Part shown: piece after piece, positions 42,446-50,685 of the stretch | Numbering within the stretch: position 1 is the stretch's first letter | How the letters are laid out: each line of letters opens with the position of its first letter | DNA from: Pelomonas sp965229315 | GTDB taxonomy: Bacteria; Pseudomonadota; Gammaproteobacteria; Burkholderiales; Burkholderiaceae_C | DNA length: 64,000 nucleotides | Direction of reading: 5' to 3' | Assembly: GCF_965229315.1 (NCBI RefSeq) | Contig: NZ_CBDDJA010000002.1 | Span: 372,001 to 436,000 of the forward strand | The notes under the pieces: model-generated | Seen by the model: only the letters and a program-made list of their open reading frames with translations | Database searches by the model: none | What the model was told of the DNA's origin: nothing | Made by a program: the position numbers and the translations under genes

Positions 42446-45400
42446 ATGAATGCCCCGCATCCCCTGATGCCGGTTGCCGCTGCCGCAGCCGACACCGACG
42501 CCCACGTCGACGCCCCTCGACTGCGCGAAATTCCCTACAACTACACGTCGTTCTCCGACCGCGAGATCGTCATCCGCCTGCTCGGCCCCCGGGCCTGGGA
42601 GCTGCTGGACAAGCTGCGGCTGGAGCGGCGCACGGGCCGGTCCGCGCGCATGTTGTACGAGGTGCTGGGCGACATCTGGGTGGTGCAGCGCAACCCCTAC
42701 CTGCAGGACGACCTGCTGGACAACCCCAAGCGCCGCGTGCTGCTGATCGAGGCCTTGCACCACCGGCTGGCCGAGGTGCAGAAGCGCCGCGACCCGGGGG
42801 CCGACCCGCAGCGCGACAGCTACGTGGGCGAGTTGCTGAAGGCCGCGCACGACGCGGTGGCGCAGTTCGCGGTCATGTTCGAGCATGTGGCGGACCTGCG
42901 CAAACGCGCGGCCAGGCAACTGGCCAGGCACACCGCCAAGGACAACATCAAGTTCGACGGCCTGTCGCGCGTGTCCCACGTGACGGACGCCACCGACTGG
43001 CGCGTGGAGTACCCGTTCGTCGTGCTGACGCCGGACACCGAGGCCGAGATGGCCAACCTCGTGGGTGCCTGCTTCGAGCTGGGGCTGACGGTCATTCCGC
43101 GCGGCGGTGGCACCGGCTACACGGGCGGCGCGATTCCGCTGGTGTGGAACAGCGCGGTCATCAACACCGAGAAGCTCGAAGCGCTGCGCGGCGTGGAAAT
43201 GCTGCGCCTGCCGGGCCTGGACCGTGACGTGCCGACCATCTTCAGCGAAGCCGGCGTCGTCACGCAGCGCGTGGCGGACCTGGCCGAGCAGCATGGCTTC
43301 GTGTTCGCGGTGGACCCGACCAGCGCCGAGGCGAGCTGCATCGGCGGCAACGTGGCCATGAACGCCGGCGGCAAGAAGGCCGTGCTGTGGGGCACGGCGC
43401 TGGACAACCTGGCGTCCTGGCGCATGGTCACGCCCGAGGCCAAGTGGTTGGAGGTCACGCGGCTGAACCACAACCTCGGCAAGATCCACGACGTGGAGGT
43501 GGCGAGCTTCGAGCTGCAGTACTTCGACGCCACGGGCCAGGTGCTGGAGCGCACCGAGCGGCTGGACATCCCGGGCCGCATCTTCCGCAAGGAAGGCCTG
43601 GGCAAGGACGTCACGGACAAGTTTCTCGCCGGCCTGCCGGGCATCCAGAAGGAAGGCTGCGACGGCCTCATCACATCAGCGCGCTGGATCGTGCACCGCA
43701 TGCCGGCGCACACGCGCACCGTCTGCCTGGAGTTCTTCGGCAACCCCAAGGACTGCGTGCCCAGCATCGTCGACATCAAGGACTACATGTTCTCGATCGC
43801 CCACACCGGCGTGCTGCTGGCGGGCCTGGAGCACCTGGACGACCGCTACCTGAAGGCGGTGGGCTATGCCACGAAGAGCAAGCGTGGCGGCCTGCCCAAG
43901 ATGGTGCTGGTGGGCGACATCGTCGGCGACGACGCGGACGCCGTGGCGCGCGCGACGAGCGAGGTCGTGCGCCTGGCCAATGGCCGCTCGGGCGAGGGCT
44001 TCGTGGCCGTCAGCGCCGACGCGCGCAAGAAGTTCTGGCTGGACCGCAAGCGCACGGCGGCCATCAGCAAGCACACGAACGCGTTCAAGGTGAACGAGGA
44101 TGTGGTGATCCCGCTGCCGCGCATGGGCGAGTACACGCTGGGCATCGAGCGCATCAACATCGAGCTGAGCCTGCGCAACAAGCTGGCGCTCGTGACGGCG
44201 CTGCAGGCGCTGTTCACGACGGGCAAGTTGCCGCTGGGCAAGAGCGACGACGCGGGCGAGATCCCCAGCGCCGAGCTGCTGGAAGACCGCGTGCAGCAGG
44301 CGCAGGCGCTGCTGCGCGAGGTCGGCGGTCTATGGCAGGGTTGGCTCGACGGCATCGACTCCGGCTTCTTCGAGGGCCTGCAGACGCACGAATTGCGCGC
44401 GTCGTGGAAGACGCAGATCCTCAAGCCCTTGCAGGGCATCTTCAGCGGCGCGGCCTTCGAGCCGCTGCTGGCCGAGCTCAAGCGCATTCACCAGGAGGTG
44501 CTGCGCGGCCGCGTGTGGGTGGCGCTGCACATGCATGCCGGCGACGGCAACGTGCACACCAACATCCCCGTCAACAGCGACAACTATCAGATGCTGCAGA
44601 CGGCCCACGAGGCCGTGGGGCGCATCATGGCGCTGGCCCGTTCGCTGGACGGCGTCATCTCCGGCGAGCACGGCATCGGCATCACCAAGGTCGAGTACCT
44701 GACCGACACCGAACTGGCGGCGTTCACCGACTACAAGCAGCGCATCGACCCCGAAGGCCGCTTCAACAAGGGCAAGCTGCTGAAGAACGCGGACCTGCGC
44801 AACGCGTACACGCCGTCCTTCGGCCTGATGGGCCACGAGTCGCTCATCATGCAGCAGAGCGACATCGGCGCGATCAGCGACTCCATCAAGGACTGCCTGC
44901 GTTGCGGCAAGTGCAAGCCGGTCTGCGCCACGCATGTGCCGCGCGCCAACCTGCTCTATTCGCCGCGCAACAAGATCCTCGCCACGTCGCTGCTGGTGGA
45001 GGCCTTCCTTTACGAGGAGCAGACGCGCCGCGGCGTGTCGATCAAGCACTGGCAGGAGTTCGAGGACGTGGCCGACCACTGCACGGTCTGCCACAAGTGC
45101 CTGACGCCGTGCCCGGTCAAGATCGACTTTGGCGACGTGACGATGAACATGCGCAACCTGTTGCGCAAGATGGGCCAGAAGACCTTCCGCCCCGGCAATG
45201 CCGCGGCGATGTTCATGCTCAACGCCACCAACCCCGAGACCATCAAGCTGGCGCGCACGGCGATGGTGGGCGTGGGCTTCAAGGCGCAGCGCCTGGCAGC
45301 CGACCTGTTCAAGCGTGTGGCCCGCAAGCAGACCAGCGCGCCGCCGGCCACGCTGGGGGCCGCGCCGATCAAGGAGCAGGTCATCCACTTCATCAACAAG

Positions 45401-46303
45401 AAGCTGCCGGGCGGCCTGCCCAAGAAGACGGCGCGGGCGCTGCTGGACATCGAGGACAAGGACTACGTGCCCATCATCCGCCCGCCGTCCATGGCGAGCG
45501 AGACCGAGGCCGTGTTCTATTTCCCGGGCTGCGGCTCGGAGCGGCTGTTCAGCCAGGTCGGCCTGGCCACGCAGGCCATGCTCTGGCATGCCGGCGTGCA
45601 AACGGTGCTGCCGCCCGGGTATCTCTGCTGCGGCTACCCGCAGCGCGGCTCGGGCCAGTTCGACAAGGCCGAGAAGATGATCACCGACAACCGGGTGCTC
45701 TTCCACCGCGTCGCCAACACGCTGAACTACCTGGACATCAAGACCGTCGTGGTGAGCTGCGGCACCTGCTACGACCAACTGCAGGGCTACAAGTTCGAGG
45801 ACATCTTCCCCGGCTGCCGCATCATCGACATCCACGAGTACCTGCTGGAGAAGGGCATCACGCTGGGCTCCAAGACCAGCTACCTGTACCACGACCCCTG
45901 CCATTCGCCGATGAAGCTGCAGGAGCCGATGAAGACGGTGAAGGCGCTGGTGGGCGACAACGTCGTGAAGAGCGAGCGCTGCTGCGGCGAGAGCGGCACG
46001 CTGGGCGTGACGCGGCCGGACATCTCCACGCAGGTGCGCTTCCGCAAGGAAGAGGAACTGCGCAAGACGGAGACGCAATTGCGTGAGTCGGGCCAGGTCG
46101 GCGCGAACGACAACCTGAAGATCCTCACGTCCTGCCCGAGCTGCCTGCAGGGCCTGAGCCGCTATGGCGACGACCTGCAGAACGGCCTGCTCGAAGCCGA
46201 CTACATCGTCGTCGAGATGGCCAGGCAGATCCTCGGCGAGAACTGGATGCCGGAGTACGTGGCCAAGGCCAACAACGGCGGCATCGAGCGAGTCCTGGTG
46301 TGA
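42446..46303 (+). CDS. Large FAD-linked oxidoreductase with Fe-S and CCG domains (DUF3683 type)
   Basis: This single 1285-residue polypeptide combines four parts: an N-terminal DUF3683-like region (about 20-170), an FAD-binding domain with IPRGGGTGYTGG near 217, an FAD-oxidase C-terminal domain with VHTNIPVNSD and SGEHGIGITK, and a ferredoxin domain. The ferredoxin domain has two cysteine clusters (CLRCGKCKPVC near 816; CTVCHKCLTPCP near 878). Two CCG repeats follow (GYLCCGYPQ; ERCCGESG). It corresponds to a fused GlcD/GlpC-like 2-hydroxyacid or D-lactate dehydrogenase feeding electrons to the quinone pool. The substrate is not determinable here. It overlaps the next gene by four bases. Confidence 0.88.
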   Translation: MNAPHPLMPVAAAAADTDAHVDAPRLREIPYNYTSFSDREIVIRLLGPRAWELLDKLRLERRTGRSARMLYEVLGDIWVVQRNPYLQDDLLDNPKRRVLLIEALHHRLAEVQKRRDPGADPQRDSYVGELLKAAHDAVAQFAVMFEHVADLRKRAARQLARHTAKDNIKFDGLSRVSHVTDATDWRVEYPFVVLTPDTEAEMANLVGACFELGLTVIPRGGGTGYTGGAIPLVWNSAVINTEKLEALRGVEMLRLPGLDRDVPTIFSEAGVVTQRVADLAEQHGFVFAVDPTSAEASCIGGNVAMNAGGKKAVLWGTALDNLASWRMVTPEAKWLEVTRLNHNLGKIHDVEVASFELQYFDATGQVLERTERLDIPGRIFRKEGLGKDVTDKFLAGLPGIQKEGCDGLITSARWIVHRMPAHTRTVCLEFFGNPKDCVPSIVDIKDYMFSIAHTGVLLAGLEHLDDRYLKAVGYATKSKRGGLPKMVLVGDIVGDDADAVARATSEVVRLANGRSGEGFVAVSADARKKFWLDRKRTAAISKHTNAFKVNEDVVIPLPRMGEYTLGIERINIELSLRNKLALVTALQALFTTGKLPLGKSDDAGEIPSAELLEDRVQQAQALLREVGGLWQGWLDGIDSGFFEGLQTHELRASWKTQILKPLQGIFSGAAFEPLLAELKRIHQEVLRGRVWVALHMHAGDGNVHTNIPVNSDNYQMLQTAHEAVGRIMALARSLDGVISGEHGIGITKVEYLTDTELAAFTDYKQRIDPEGRFNKGKLLKNADLRNAYTPSFGLMGHESLIMQQSDIGAISDSIKDCLRCGKCKPVCATHVPRANLLYSPRNKILATSLLVEAFLYEEQTRRGVSIKHWQEFEDVADHCTVCHKCLTPCPVKIDFGDVTMNMRNLLRKMGQKTFRPGNAAAMFMLNATNPETIKLARTAMVGVGFKAQRLAADLFKRVARKQTSAPPATLGAAPIKEQVIHFINKKLPGGLPKKTARALLDIEDKDYVPIIRPPSMASETEAVFYFPGCGSERLFSQVGLATQAMLWHAGVQTVLPPGYLCCGYPQRGSGQFDKAEKMITDNRVLFHRVANTLNYLDIKTVVVSCGTCYDQLQGYKFEDIFPGCRIIDIHEYLLEKGITLGSKTSYLYHDPCHSPMKLQEPMKTVKALVGDNVVKSERCCGESGTLGVTRPDISTQVRFRKEEELRKTETQLRESGQVGANDNLKILTSCPSCLQGLSRYGDDLQNGLLEADYIVVEMARQILGENWMPEYVAKANNGGIERVLV

Positions 46304-46665
46304 CGCTGGCGCAGTACCTGCGCACCGCGTTCAGGTGGCAGCGCGGGCGCCAGGGCAGTGGCTACGACAAGATGCTGCTGCTCACGGCGCGCTGGCCGCT
46401 GCCGTTCGACAGCTACCTGATCCGCTACCCCGAGGGCAGCGCCATCCCGCCGCACACCGACCCGGTGCAGGCCGGGCGCCACTACCGGCTCAACGTCGTC
46501 GTGAAGGCCTCGCCGCGCGGCGGCGAGTTCGTCTGCGCGACGCCCATCTGGCAGAGCCGGCGCATCAAGTTCTTCCGCCCCGACGCCTGCGAGCACAGCG
46601 TGACCCGCGTGGAGGGCGGCAGCCGCTACGTGCTGTCCGTCGGCTGGGTCCTGAAAGGCCGATGA
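46300..46665 (+). CDS. Small 2-oxoglutarate/Fe(II) oxygenase-like protein
   Basis: The 121-residue protein keeps the complete metal site of the family: H52-x-D54 (IPPHTDPV) and H99 (CEHSV), with R109 in the position that binds 2-oxoglutarate. It is close to the minimum size for the double-stranded beta-helix fold. It starts with GTG overlapping the oxidoreductase stop (GTGA), so it is translated with it, and a HIT protein follows one base later. The substrate is unknown; the co-expression might mean that it acts on a protein. Confidence 0.75.
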   Translation: MTLAQYLRTAFRWQRGRQGSGYDKMLLLTARWPLPFDSYLIRYPEGSAIPPHTDPVQAGRHYRLNVVVKASPRGGEFVCATPIWQSRRIKFFRPDACEHSVTRVEGGSRYVLSVGWVLKGR

Positions 46666-46666
46666 C

Positions 46667-47095
46667 ATGACTTGCCCGCTCTGCACGACCGACGGCGGCC
46701 TCGTCGTCGCGCGCACATCGAAGTTCCGCATCGTCCGCGTCGTCGACGGCGACGAGGCCGTGCGTTTCCCGGCGTTCTACCGGCTCATCTGGGCCACCCA
46801 TGTCGCGGAGTTCAGCGACCTGGCCGATGCAGATCGGCACGCGTGCATGGACGCCGTCGCCGAGATCGAGCGGGTGCTCCGGTCGCTGCTGGCGCCGACC
46901 AAGGTGAACCTGGCCGCGCTGGGCAACGTCGTGCCGCATCTGCACTGGCACGTCATCGCGCGCTTCGAGGGCGACAGCCACTTCCCCGCGCCGGTCTGGG
47001 CCGAGCCCAAGCGCGATGCAGCGTTGCCTGCGCTCGATCTGGCCGCGGTGGATGCGGCCATCGCTCAACGCTTCTCGGCCACGGCGGCGCGGTAG
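46667..47095 (+). CDS. HIT-family nucleotide hydrolase/transferase
   Basis: The 142-residue protein has the histidine-triad motif H91-L-H93-W-H95-V (VVPHLHWHVIARF) and an N-terminal C3-x2-C6 pair (MTCPLC) that may bind zinc. HIT proteins hydrolyse nucleoside phosphoramidates or dinucleotides. It is the third gene of a tightly spaced set with the FAD oxidoreductase and the 2OG oxygenase. Its 3' end overlaps the antisense small gene 47065-47253 by 31 bases. Confidence 0.9.
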   Translation: MTCPLCTTDGGLVVARTSKFRIVRVVDGDEAVRFPAFYRLIWATHVAEFSDLADADRHACMDAVAEIERVLRSLLAPTKVNLAALGNVVPHLHWHVIARFEGDSHFPAPVWAEPKRDAALPALDLAAVDAAIAQRFSATAAR

Positions 47096-47253
47096 GCGCC
47101 GTCGGTGCCGGCAGCGGCCGTCGCCTTTGCCGCGTCGACGGGGCGTGCCATGGCCGGGCCCGCTGTCAGCGCGAGGGCGATGGCGCAGGCGAGGCCAGCG
47201 AACAGGCTGTTGAGGGCGGGTGTGCGCTGGGCGATGGAATAGACGGTGGACAT
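47065..47253 (-). CDS. Small secreted peptide, unknown function
   Basis: The 62-residue product has a hydrophobic signal-like core (SLFAGLACAIALALTAGPAMA) and a short charged mature part ending AYRAAVAEKR. An AGGAG site lies about seven bases before the ATG on the minus strand, which supports it as real. It overlaps the HIT gene tail-to-tail. No family recognised. Confidence 0.5.
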   Translation of the reverse strand: MSTVYSIAQRTPALNSLFAGLACAIALALTAGPAMARPVDAAKATAAAGTDGAYRAAVAEKR

Positions 47254-47526
47254 GACAAGCTCCTGAGGTCTGGTGGCGGGCGGCGCAACATGCGTCGACC
47301 TGGGTTCAGACTAGGTGCCGGGTTGCGCTGCCCCAAGGCGCACGCGATGAGCTGCCGACCGCGTGCGATGGCCTGCGAAAAGCGGCGCTCGAACCGCAGG
47401 CCATCTTCGCCTGCTCAGGCCTGCCGTGGTGTTAAGCCGCGTGCCGTCCGCCTGTTGGCGCGGCGACGGCGCGTCATGCCGCACGATTGGCTGGCATCAA
47501 AGCTGCTAAGTCCACAGCATTGGTTG
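47254..47526. other. Gap without a supported gene
   Basis: The stretch between the small secreted gene and the tandem hairpins holds only overlapping shadow frames. There is no clear promoter. The region to 47684 also contains the hairpins listed separately. Confidence 0.4.
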
Positions 47527-47587
47527 TCTCCTCCATCCCGCAGGATGGATTCAAGCCCTGAGGCGCACCGCCTCGGGGTCTTTTTTT
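47527..47587 (+). ncRNA. Candidate small RNA 3' part with anti-SD-like motif and two hairpins
   Basis: TCTCCTCC (47527-47534) is complementary to purine-rich ribosome binding sites. It runs into a perfect hairpin TCCATCC/GGATGGA (47532-47549) and then the terminator stem 47556-47578 with seven Ts. This layout (C/U-rich seed, stem, U-tail) resembles sRNAs that block translation. The 5' end and promoter are not evident, so it could also be the 3' UTR of the HIT transcript. Confidence 0.3.
47556..47587 (+). terminator. Rho-independent terminator
   Basis: CCCTGAGGCG (47556-47565) pairs with CGCCTCGGGG (47569-47578), ten pairs with one wobble and a three-base loop, followed by TC and seven Ts. 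It sits 460 bases after the HIT gene, the nearest plus-strand gene upstream. Confidence 0.8.
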
Positions 47588-47684
47588 GTGCGACGCCCAT
47601 GCAATGCACCGACGCTGTGCATCTGCCGACCCCGACGAACGCGTCAGGGACATTGTCTTGAGCGCCGAAACAGGGATCGGCAAC

Positions 47685-48005
47685 ATGCTTCCAGCCATGC
47701 AAAGCCCTTCGACAAGTGTCCAGATCACGCCCGGCAGGGGCTGGACCCGGTTCACCTATGCGCGCGCGGACATGGCGCTGCTCGGCGTCGTGCAGATCGG
47801 CCCGCAGATCGGCGCATTGGCGCAACTGCCCGGTGGCGGGTACGCCCAGGTGAACGGCGATTTCATCGAGCTGCTGGACGCGGCCCAGGTCGTGGCAGCG
47901 CTGCAGTGGGCCGGGCTGCCGGCCCGCACGGCATCGGGTCCATCCCGACCCGCCACCGTGACGATCAAGAAGCGCAGGCACGCCGCCGTTCCGACCGGCG
48001 CCTGA
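47685..48005 (+). CDS. Hypothetical protein
   Basis: The 106-residue reading frame encodes a mixed hydrophobic core (ADMALLGVVQIGPQIGALAQLPGGGYAQVNGDFIELLDAAQVVAAL, read in parts) and a basic tail (TIKKRRHAAVP). I do not recognise a family. It follows an intrinsic terminator by about 100 bases. The start is uncertain (47685 or 47697) and no strong ribosome binding site is seen. The opposite-strand frame here has shadow-like composition, so this strand is preferred. Confidence 0.4.
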   Translation: MLPAMQSPSTSVQITPGRGWTRFTYARADMALLGVVQIGPQIGALAQLPGGGYAQVNGDFIELLDAAQVVAALQWAGLPARTASGPSRPATVTIKKRRHAAVPTGA

Positions 48006-48136
48006 CGCCGTGCCTGGGCGCCGCACGCGTGCCATGCAGGACGCCCCGGATGGCTCCGAAGCGTCTTGAAAAGGCACTTGCAAAACCGAAGTCGAAAGGG
48101 CGGCGATGCCCGCTCTTCCTCAGCAGGGTGGGCGGG

Positions 48137-50170
48137 TCACCACACCGTGAGCGGGTCGCTCGCCACCATCGCGCTGCCCGGCTTGCACGAGAACGCCTGT
48201 GCGAAGTAGGCCGAGTTGCTCATCGGCGTCAGCACCCGGTACTTGGCCGGGGAGTGCGAATCCGTGCGCACCTGGTTGATCAGGAACTCCGGGCGCACCT
48301 TGGCGCGCCACACCAGCGCGTTGCTCAGGAAGAAGCGCTGCGCCGGCGTGTAGCCGTCGACCAGCTTGCCGGCGCCGCCCGTGCGCTTGAGCGCGCGCTG
48401 CAGGCCTTCATAGGCGATGGGCAGGCCCGACATGTCGGAGATGTTCTCGCCCAGCGTCAGGCGGCCGTTGATGTTGTAGCCCGGCAGCGGCGAGATCGCG
48501 CTGTAGCGGTCGGCCACCTTGTCGGCGCGCAGCTTGTAGCCGGCGGCGTCCGCGGGCGTCCACCAGTCGGTCAGCGTGCCGATGGCGTCGAAGTTGCGGC
48601 CGCTGTCGTCGAAGTGGTGCGTGATCTCGTGGCCGATGACCATGCCGATGCCGCCGTAGTTGGTCGCGTCGTCGGCCTTGGCGTCGAAGAACGGCGGCTG
48701 CAGGATGCCGGCCGGGAAGGTGATTTCGTTGAGGCCGCCCGCCTGCGCATTGACCACATAGGGCGCCATGCGCCAGCGGCCACGCTCCACCGGCGCGTCC
48801 AGGTCCTTGACCTGCTGGCCGCTGTTCCACAGCGCGACCTTGAGCCAGTTGCCGGCGTAGTCGTTGGTGCCGAGCTGCAGGCCCTCATACTGCGGCCACT
48901 TCTCCGGCGCGCCGATCTTGGCCTGCATGTTGGCCAGCTTTTCCAGCGCACGGGTCTTGGTGCCGGGGGTCATCCAGTCGAGCTTCTCGATGCGGGCCTT
49001 CATGCTGGCGCGCACGTCGTCCACCAGTTGCACGGCGCGCTTCTGCGCCTCGGGAGAGAAGGCGCGCGCGACGAACAGTTCGCCCAGCGCCAGCCCCAGC
49101 GGCTCGCTGCCGGTGCGGCCACCGATCTGCAGGATGACGTCTTCGCTGCGCGGCGGCGGCGCCTGCAGGCCGGTGATGGCCTTGCCGCGGTAGTCGAACG
49201 ACGCATTGGCGAAGGCCTTGGGCAGGCGGGGCGCGGCGGCGTCCAGCACGCGCACGGTGAGGTACTGACGCCAGGCCGGCAGGGACGCCGGCGAGCTGGC
49301 CAGCATGCCCACGCGCTCCAGGAATTCCGGTTGGCCGACGATGATGCGCTCGGGCAGCTTGGCGCCCGCCGTCAGCACCGCCAGGTAGGCGCTCCAGTCC
49401 AGCCCCGGTGCAGCCTTGGCCAGTTCCGCCAGCGTCATCGGGTTGTAGTTGGCGACGGGGTCGCGCAGTCGCTCCCTGGGGCGCGTGTAGTCGGCCAGCA
49501 TGGTCTCCAACTCGCGCAGCGGCTTGATGTCTTCGTCGCTGGCCGGGCGGCCCGCCGCACTCAGCAGCGCCTTCACATAGGTGCCGTAGGCATGCCGCAG
49601 GGTGCGGGTGCGTTCGTCGTCCTTGCTGTAGTCCTCGGGATTGGGCAGGCCCAGGCCCGACTGGCTCAGCGTCAGCACGTTGCGGCGCGTGTCCTTGCGG
49701 TCAGGCTGCACGCTGAAGTTCAGCGGCGCGCTGATGCCGCTGCGGTTCAGCAGCGCCAGCAGCGTGGGCAGATCCTCGCGGCGCTGCAGGCTGTCGATGC
49801 GGTTCAGCAGCGGCGTGACGGGGCTGATGCCACGGGCCTCGATGGCCAGCTCGTCCATGCCGCTGGAGAAATAGGCGGCGATGAGCTTCAGGCCCGGCGT
49901 CGTCTGCAGCGTGGGCTTGTCGGCCAGTTCCTTCAGCGCCTTGTCCAGCAGCGCGTCGTTGTTCTGGCGCAGCTGCTCGAAGCTGCCGATGCGTGCGCGG
50001 CTGGCCGGCAGCTCGGTGGCGGCCTCCCAGTTGCCGTTGACGAAGGCATAGAAGTCGTCGCAGGGGCTGACGTCCTTGGACAGGCCGGTCAGGTCCAGGG
50101 CCTGGGCGGCCGCAGCCAGTCCAAGCAGGGCCGCAGCGGCGGCCAGGCGATGGCGGGCGAATGGGTGCAT
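48137..50170 (-). CDS. pepO: M13-family zinc metallopeptidase (PepO/neprilysin type)
   Basis: The 677-residue protein has a signal peptide (ARHRLAAAAALLGLAAAAQA). The M13 domain includes NEITFPAGILQPPFF, the zinc motif H514-E-I-T-H518 (IGHEITHHFDD) and the third ligand E575 in GENISDMSG, with the family C-terminal Cys-Lys-Pro and final Trp. It would degrade peptides in the periplasm or outside. It is transcribed divergently from DUF971-ubiE. Confidence 0.94.
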   Translation of the reverse strand: MHPFARHRLAAAAALLGLAAAAQALDLTGLSKDVSPCDDFYAFVNGNWEAATELPASRARIGSFEQLRQNNDALLDKALKELADKPTLQTTPGLKLIAAYFSSGMDELAIEARGISPVTPLLNRIDSLQRREDLPTLLALLNRSGISAPLNFSVQPDRKDTRRNVLTLSQSGLGLPNPEDYSKDDERTRTLRHAYGTYVKALLSAAGRPASDEDIKPLRELETMLADYTRPRERLRDPVANYNPMTLAELAKAAPGLDWSAYLAVLTAGAKLPERIIVGQPEFLERVGMLASSPASLPAWRQYLTVRVLDAAAPRLPKAFANASFDYRGKAITGLQAPPPRSEDVILQIGGRTGSEPLGLALGELFVARAFSPEAQKRAVQLVDDVRASMKARIEKLDWMTPGTKTRALEKLANMQAKIGAPEKWPQYEGLQLGTNDYAGNWLKVALWNSGQQVKDLDAPVERGRWRMAPYVVNAQAGGLNEITFPAGILQPPFFDAKADDATNYGGIGMVIGHEITHHFDDSGRNFDAIGTLTDWWTPADAAGYKLRADKVADRYSAISPLPGYNINGRLTLGENISDMSGLPIAYEGLQRALKRTGGAGKLVDGYTPAQRFFLSNALVWRAKVRPEFLINQVRTDSHSPAKYRVLTPMSNSAYFAQAFSCKPGSAMVASDPLTVW

Positions 50171-50273
50171 GGTGCGAATGGGCGAAACGTTGGAAGTGCA
50201 GGATTAGAGCGCCGGCTGGCCCGAGGGCCGGAAGACACCTGGCATGCCGCGGGTTTTCACCGTGGCCGCCGCC

Positions 50274-50279
50274 TACACT
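50274..50279 (+). promoter_or_regulatory. Possible -10 (TACACT) giving leaderless DUF971-ubiE mRNA
   Basis: TACACT ends six bases before the ATG at 50286 and no Shine-Dalgarno sequence is present. The predicted transcription start coincides with the start codon. The -35 region is weak. Confidence 0.35.
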
Positions 50280-50285
50280 GGCGCC

Positions 50286-50678
50286 ATGCCCGCTCCCACC
50301 GAGATCACCGTCCACCAGCAGTCCCGGGTGCTGGAAATCGCCTTCGACGACGGCGCGCGTTTTCGCATCCCGTTCGAGCTGATGCGCGTCTACAGCCCGT
50401 CGGCCGAAGTCATGGGCCACGGCCCCGGCCAGGAAGTGCTGCAGACCGGCAAGCGCGACGTCGTCATCACCGACCTGACGTCCGTGGGCCACTACGCCGT
50501 GCGCCCCGAGTTCTCGGACGGCCATGCCAGCGGCCTGTTCACCTGGGACTACCTCCACAAGCTCGGCAGCCAGCAGGATGCGCTCTGGGCTGAGTACGAC
50601 GCCAAGCTGGCCGCCGCCGGCAAGGGCCGCGACGATCCCATGCCGGTCAAGGGCGGCGGATCCTGCCATTCGCATTGA
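50286..50678 (+). CDS. DUF971 (gamma-butyrobetaine hydroxylase N-terminal-like) protein
   Basis: The 130-residue protein is a DUF971 domain: EITVHQQSRVLEIAFDDG, then RIPFELMRVYSPSAEVMGHGP, and HYAVRPEFSDGHASGLFTWDYLHKLG. The C-terminus ends GGGSCHSH, a possible metal-binding tail. DUF971 genes usually lie just before ubiE in betaproteobacteria, as here (seven bases apart), and may act in Fe-S or quinone-related processes. The start at 50286 fits the family; an upstream ATG at 50244 would precede the -10 element. Confidence 0.87.
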   Translation: MPAPTEITVHQQSRVLEIAFDDGARFRIPFELMRVYSPSAEVMGHGPGQEVLQTGKRDVVITDLTSVGHYAVRPEFSDGHASGLFTWDYLHKLGSQQDALWAEYDAKLAAAGKGRDDPMPVKGGGSCHSH

Positions 50679-50685
50679 GTTCTCC

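Noticed and set aside
43387..46086. An 899-codon frame in another phase within the FAD oxidoreductase
   Set aside because: The same-strand 1285-residue frame has all expected cofactor motifs; this one has none.
47415..48083. Minus-strand 222-codon frame at 47.4-48.1 kb
   Set aside because: It crosses the intrinsic terminator and has His/Arg/Gln-rich shadow composition; the plus-strand frame from 47685 is more protein-like.
47588..50593. A 1001-codon plus-strand frame opposite the M13 peptidase
   Set aside because: The minus-strand protein has a signal peptide, HEITH and GENISD motifs; the plus-strand frame has the Arg/Gln/His-rich look of antisense high-GC frames.
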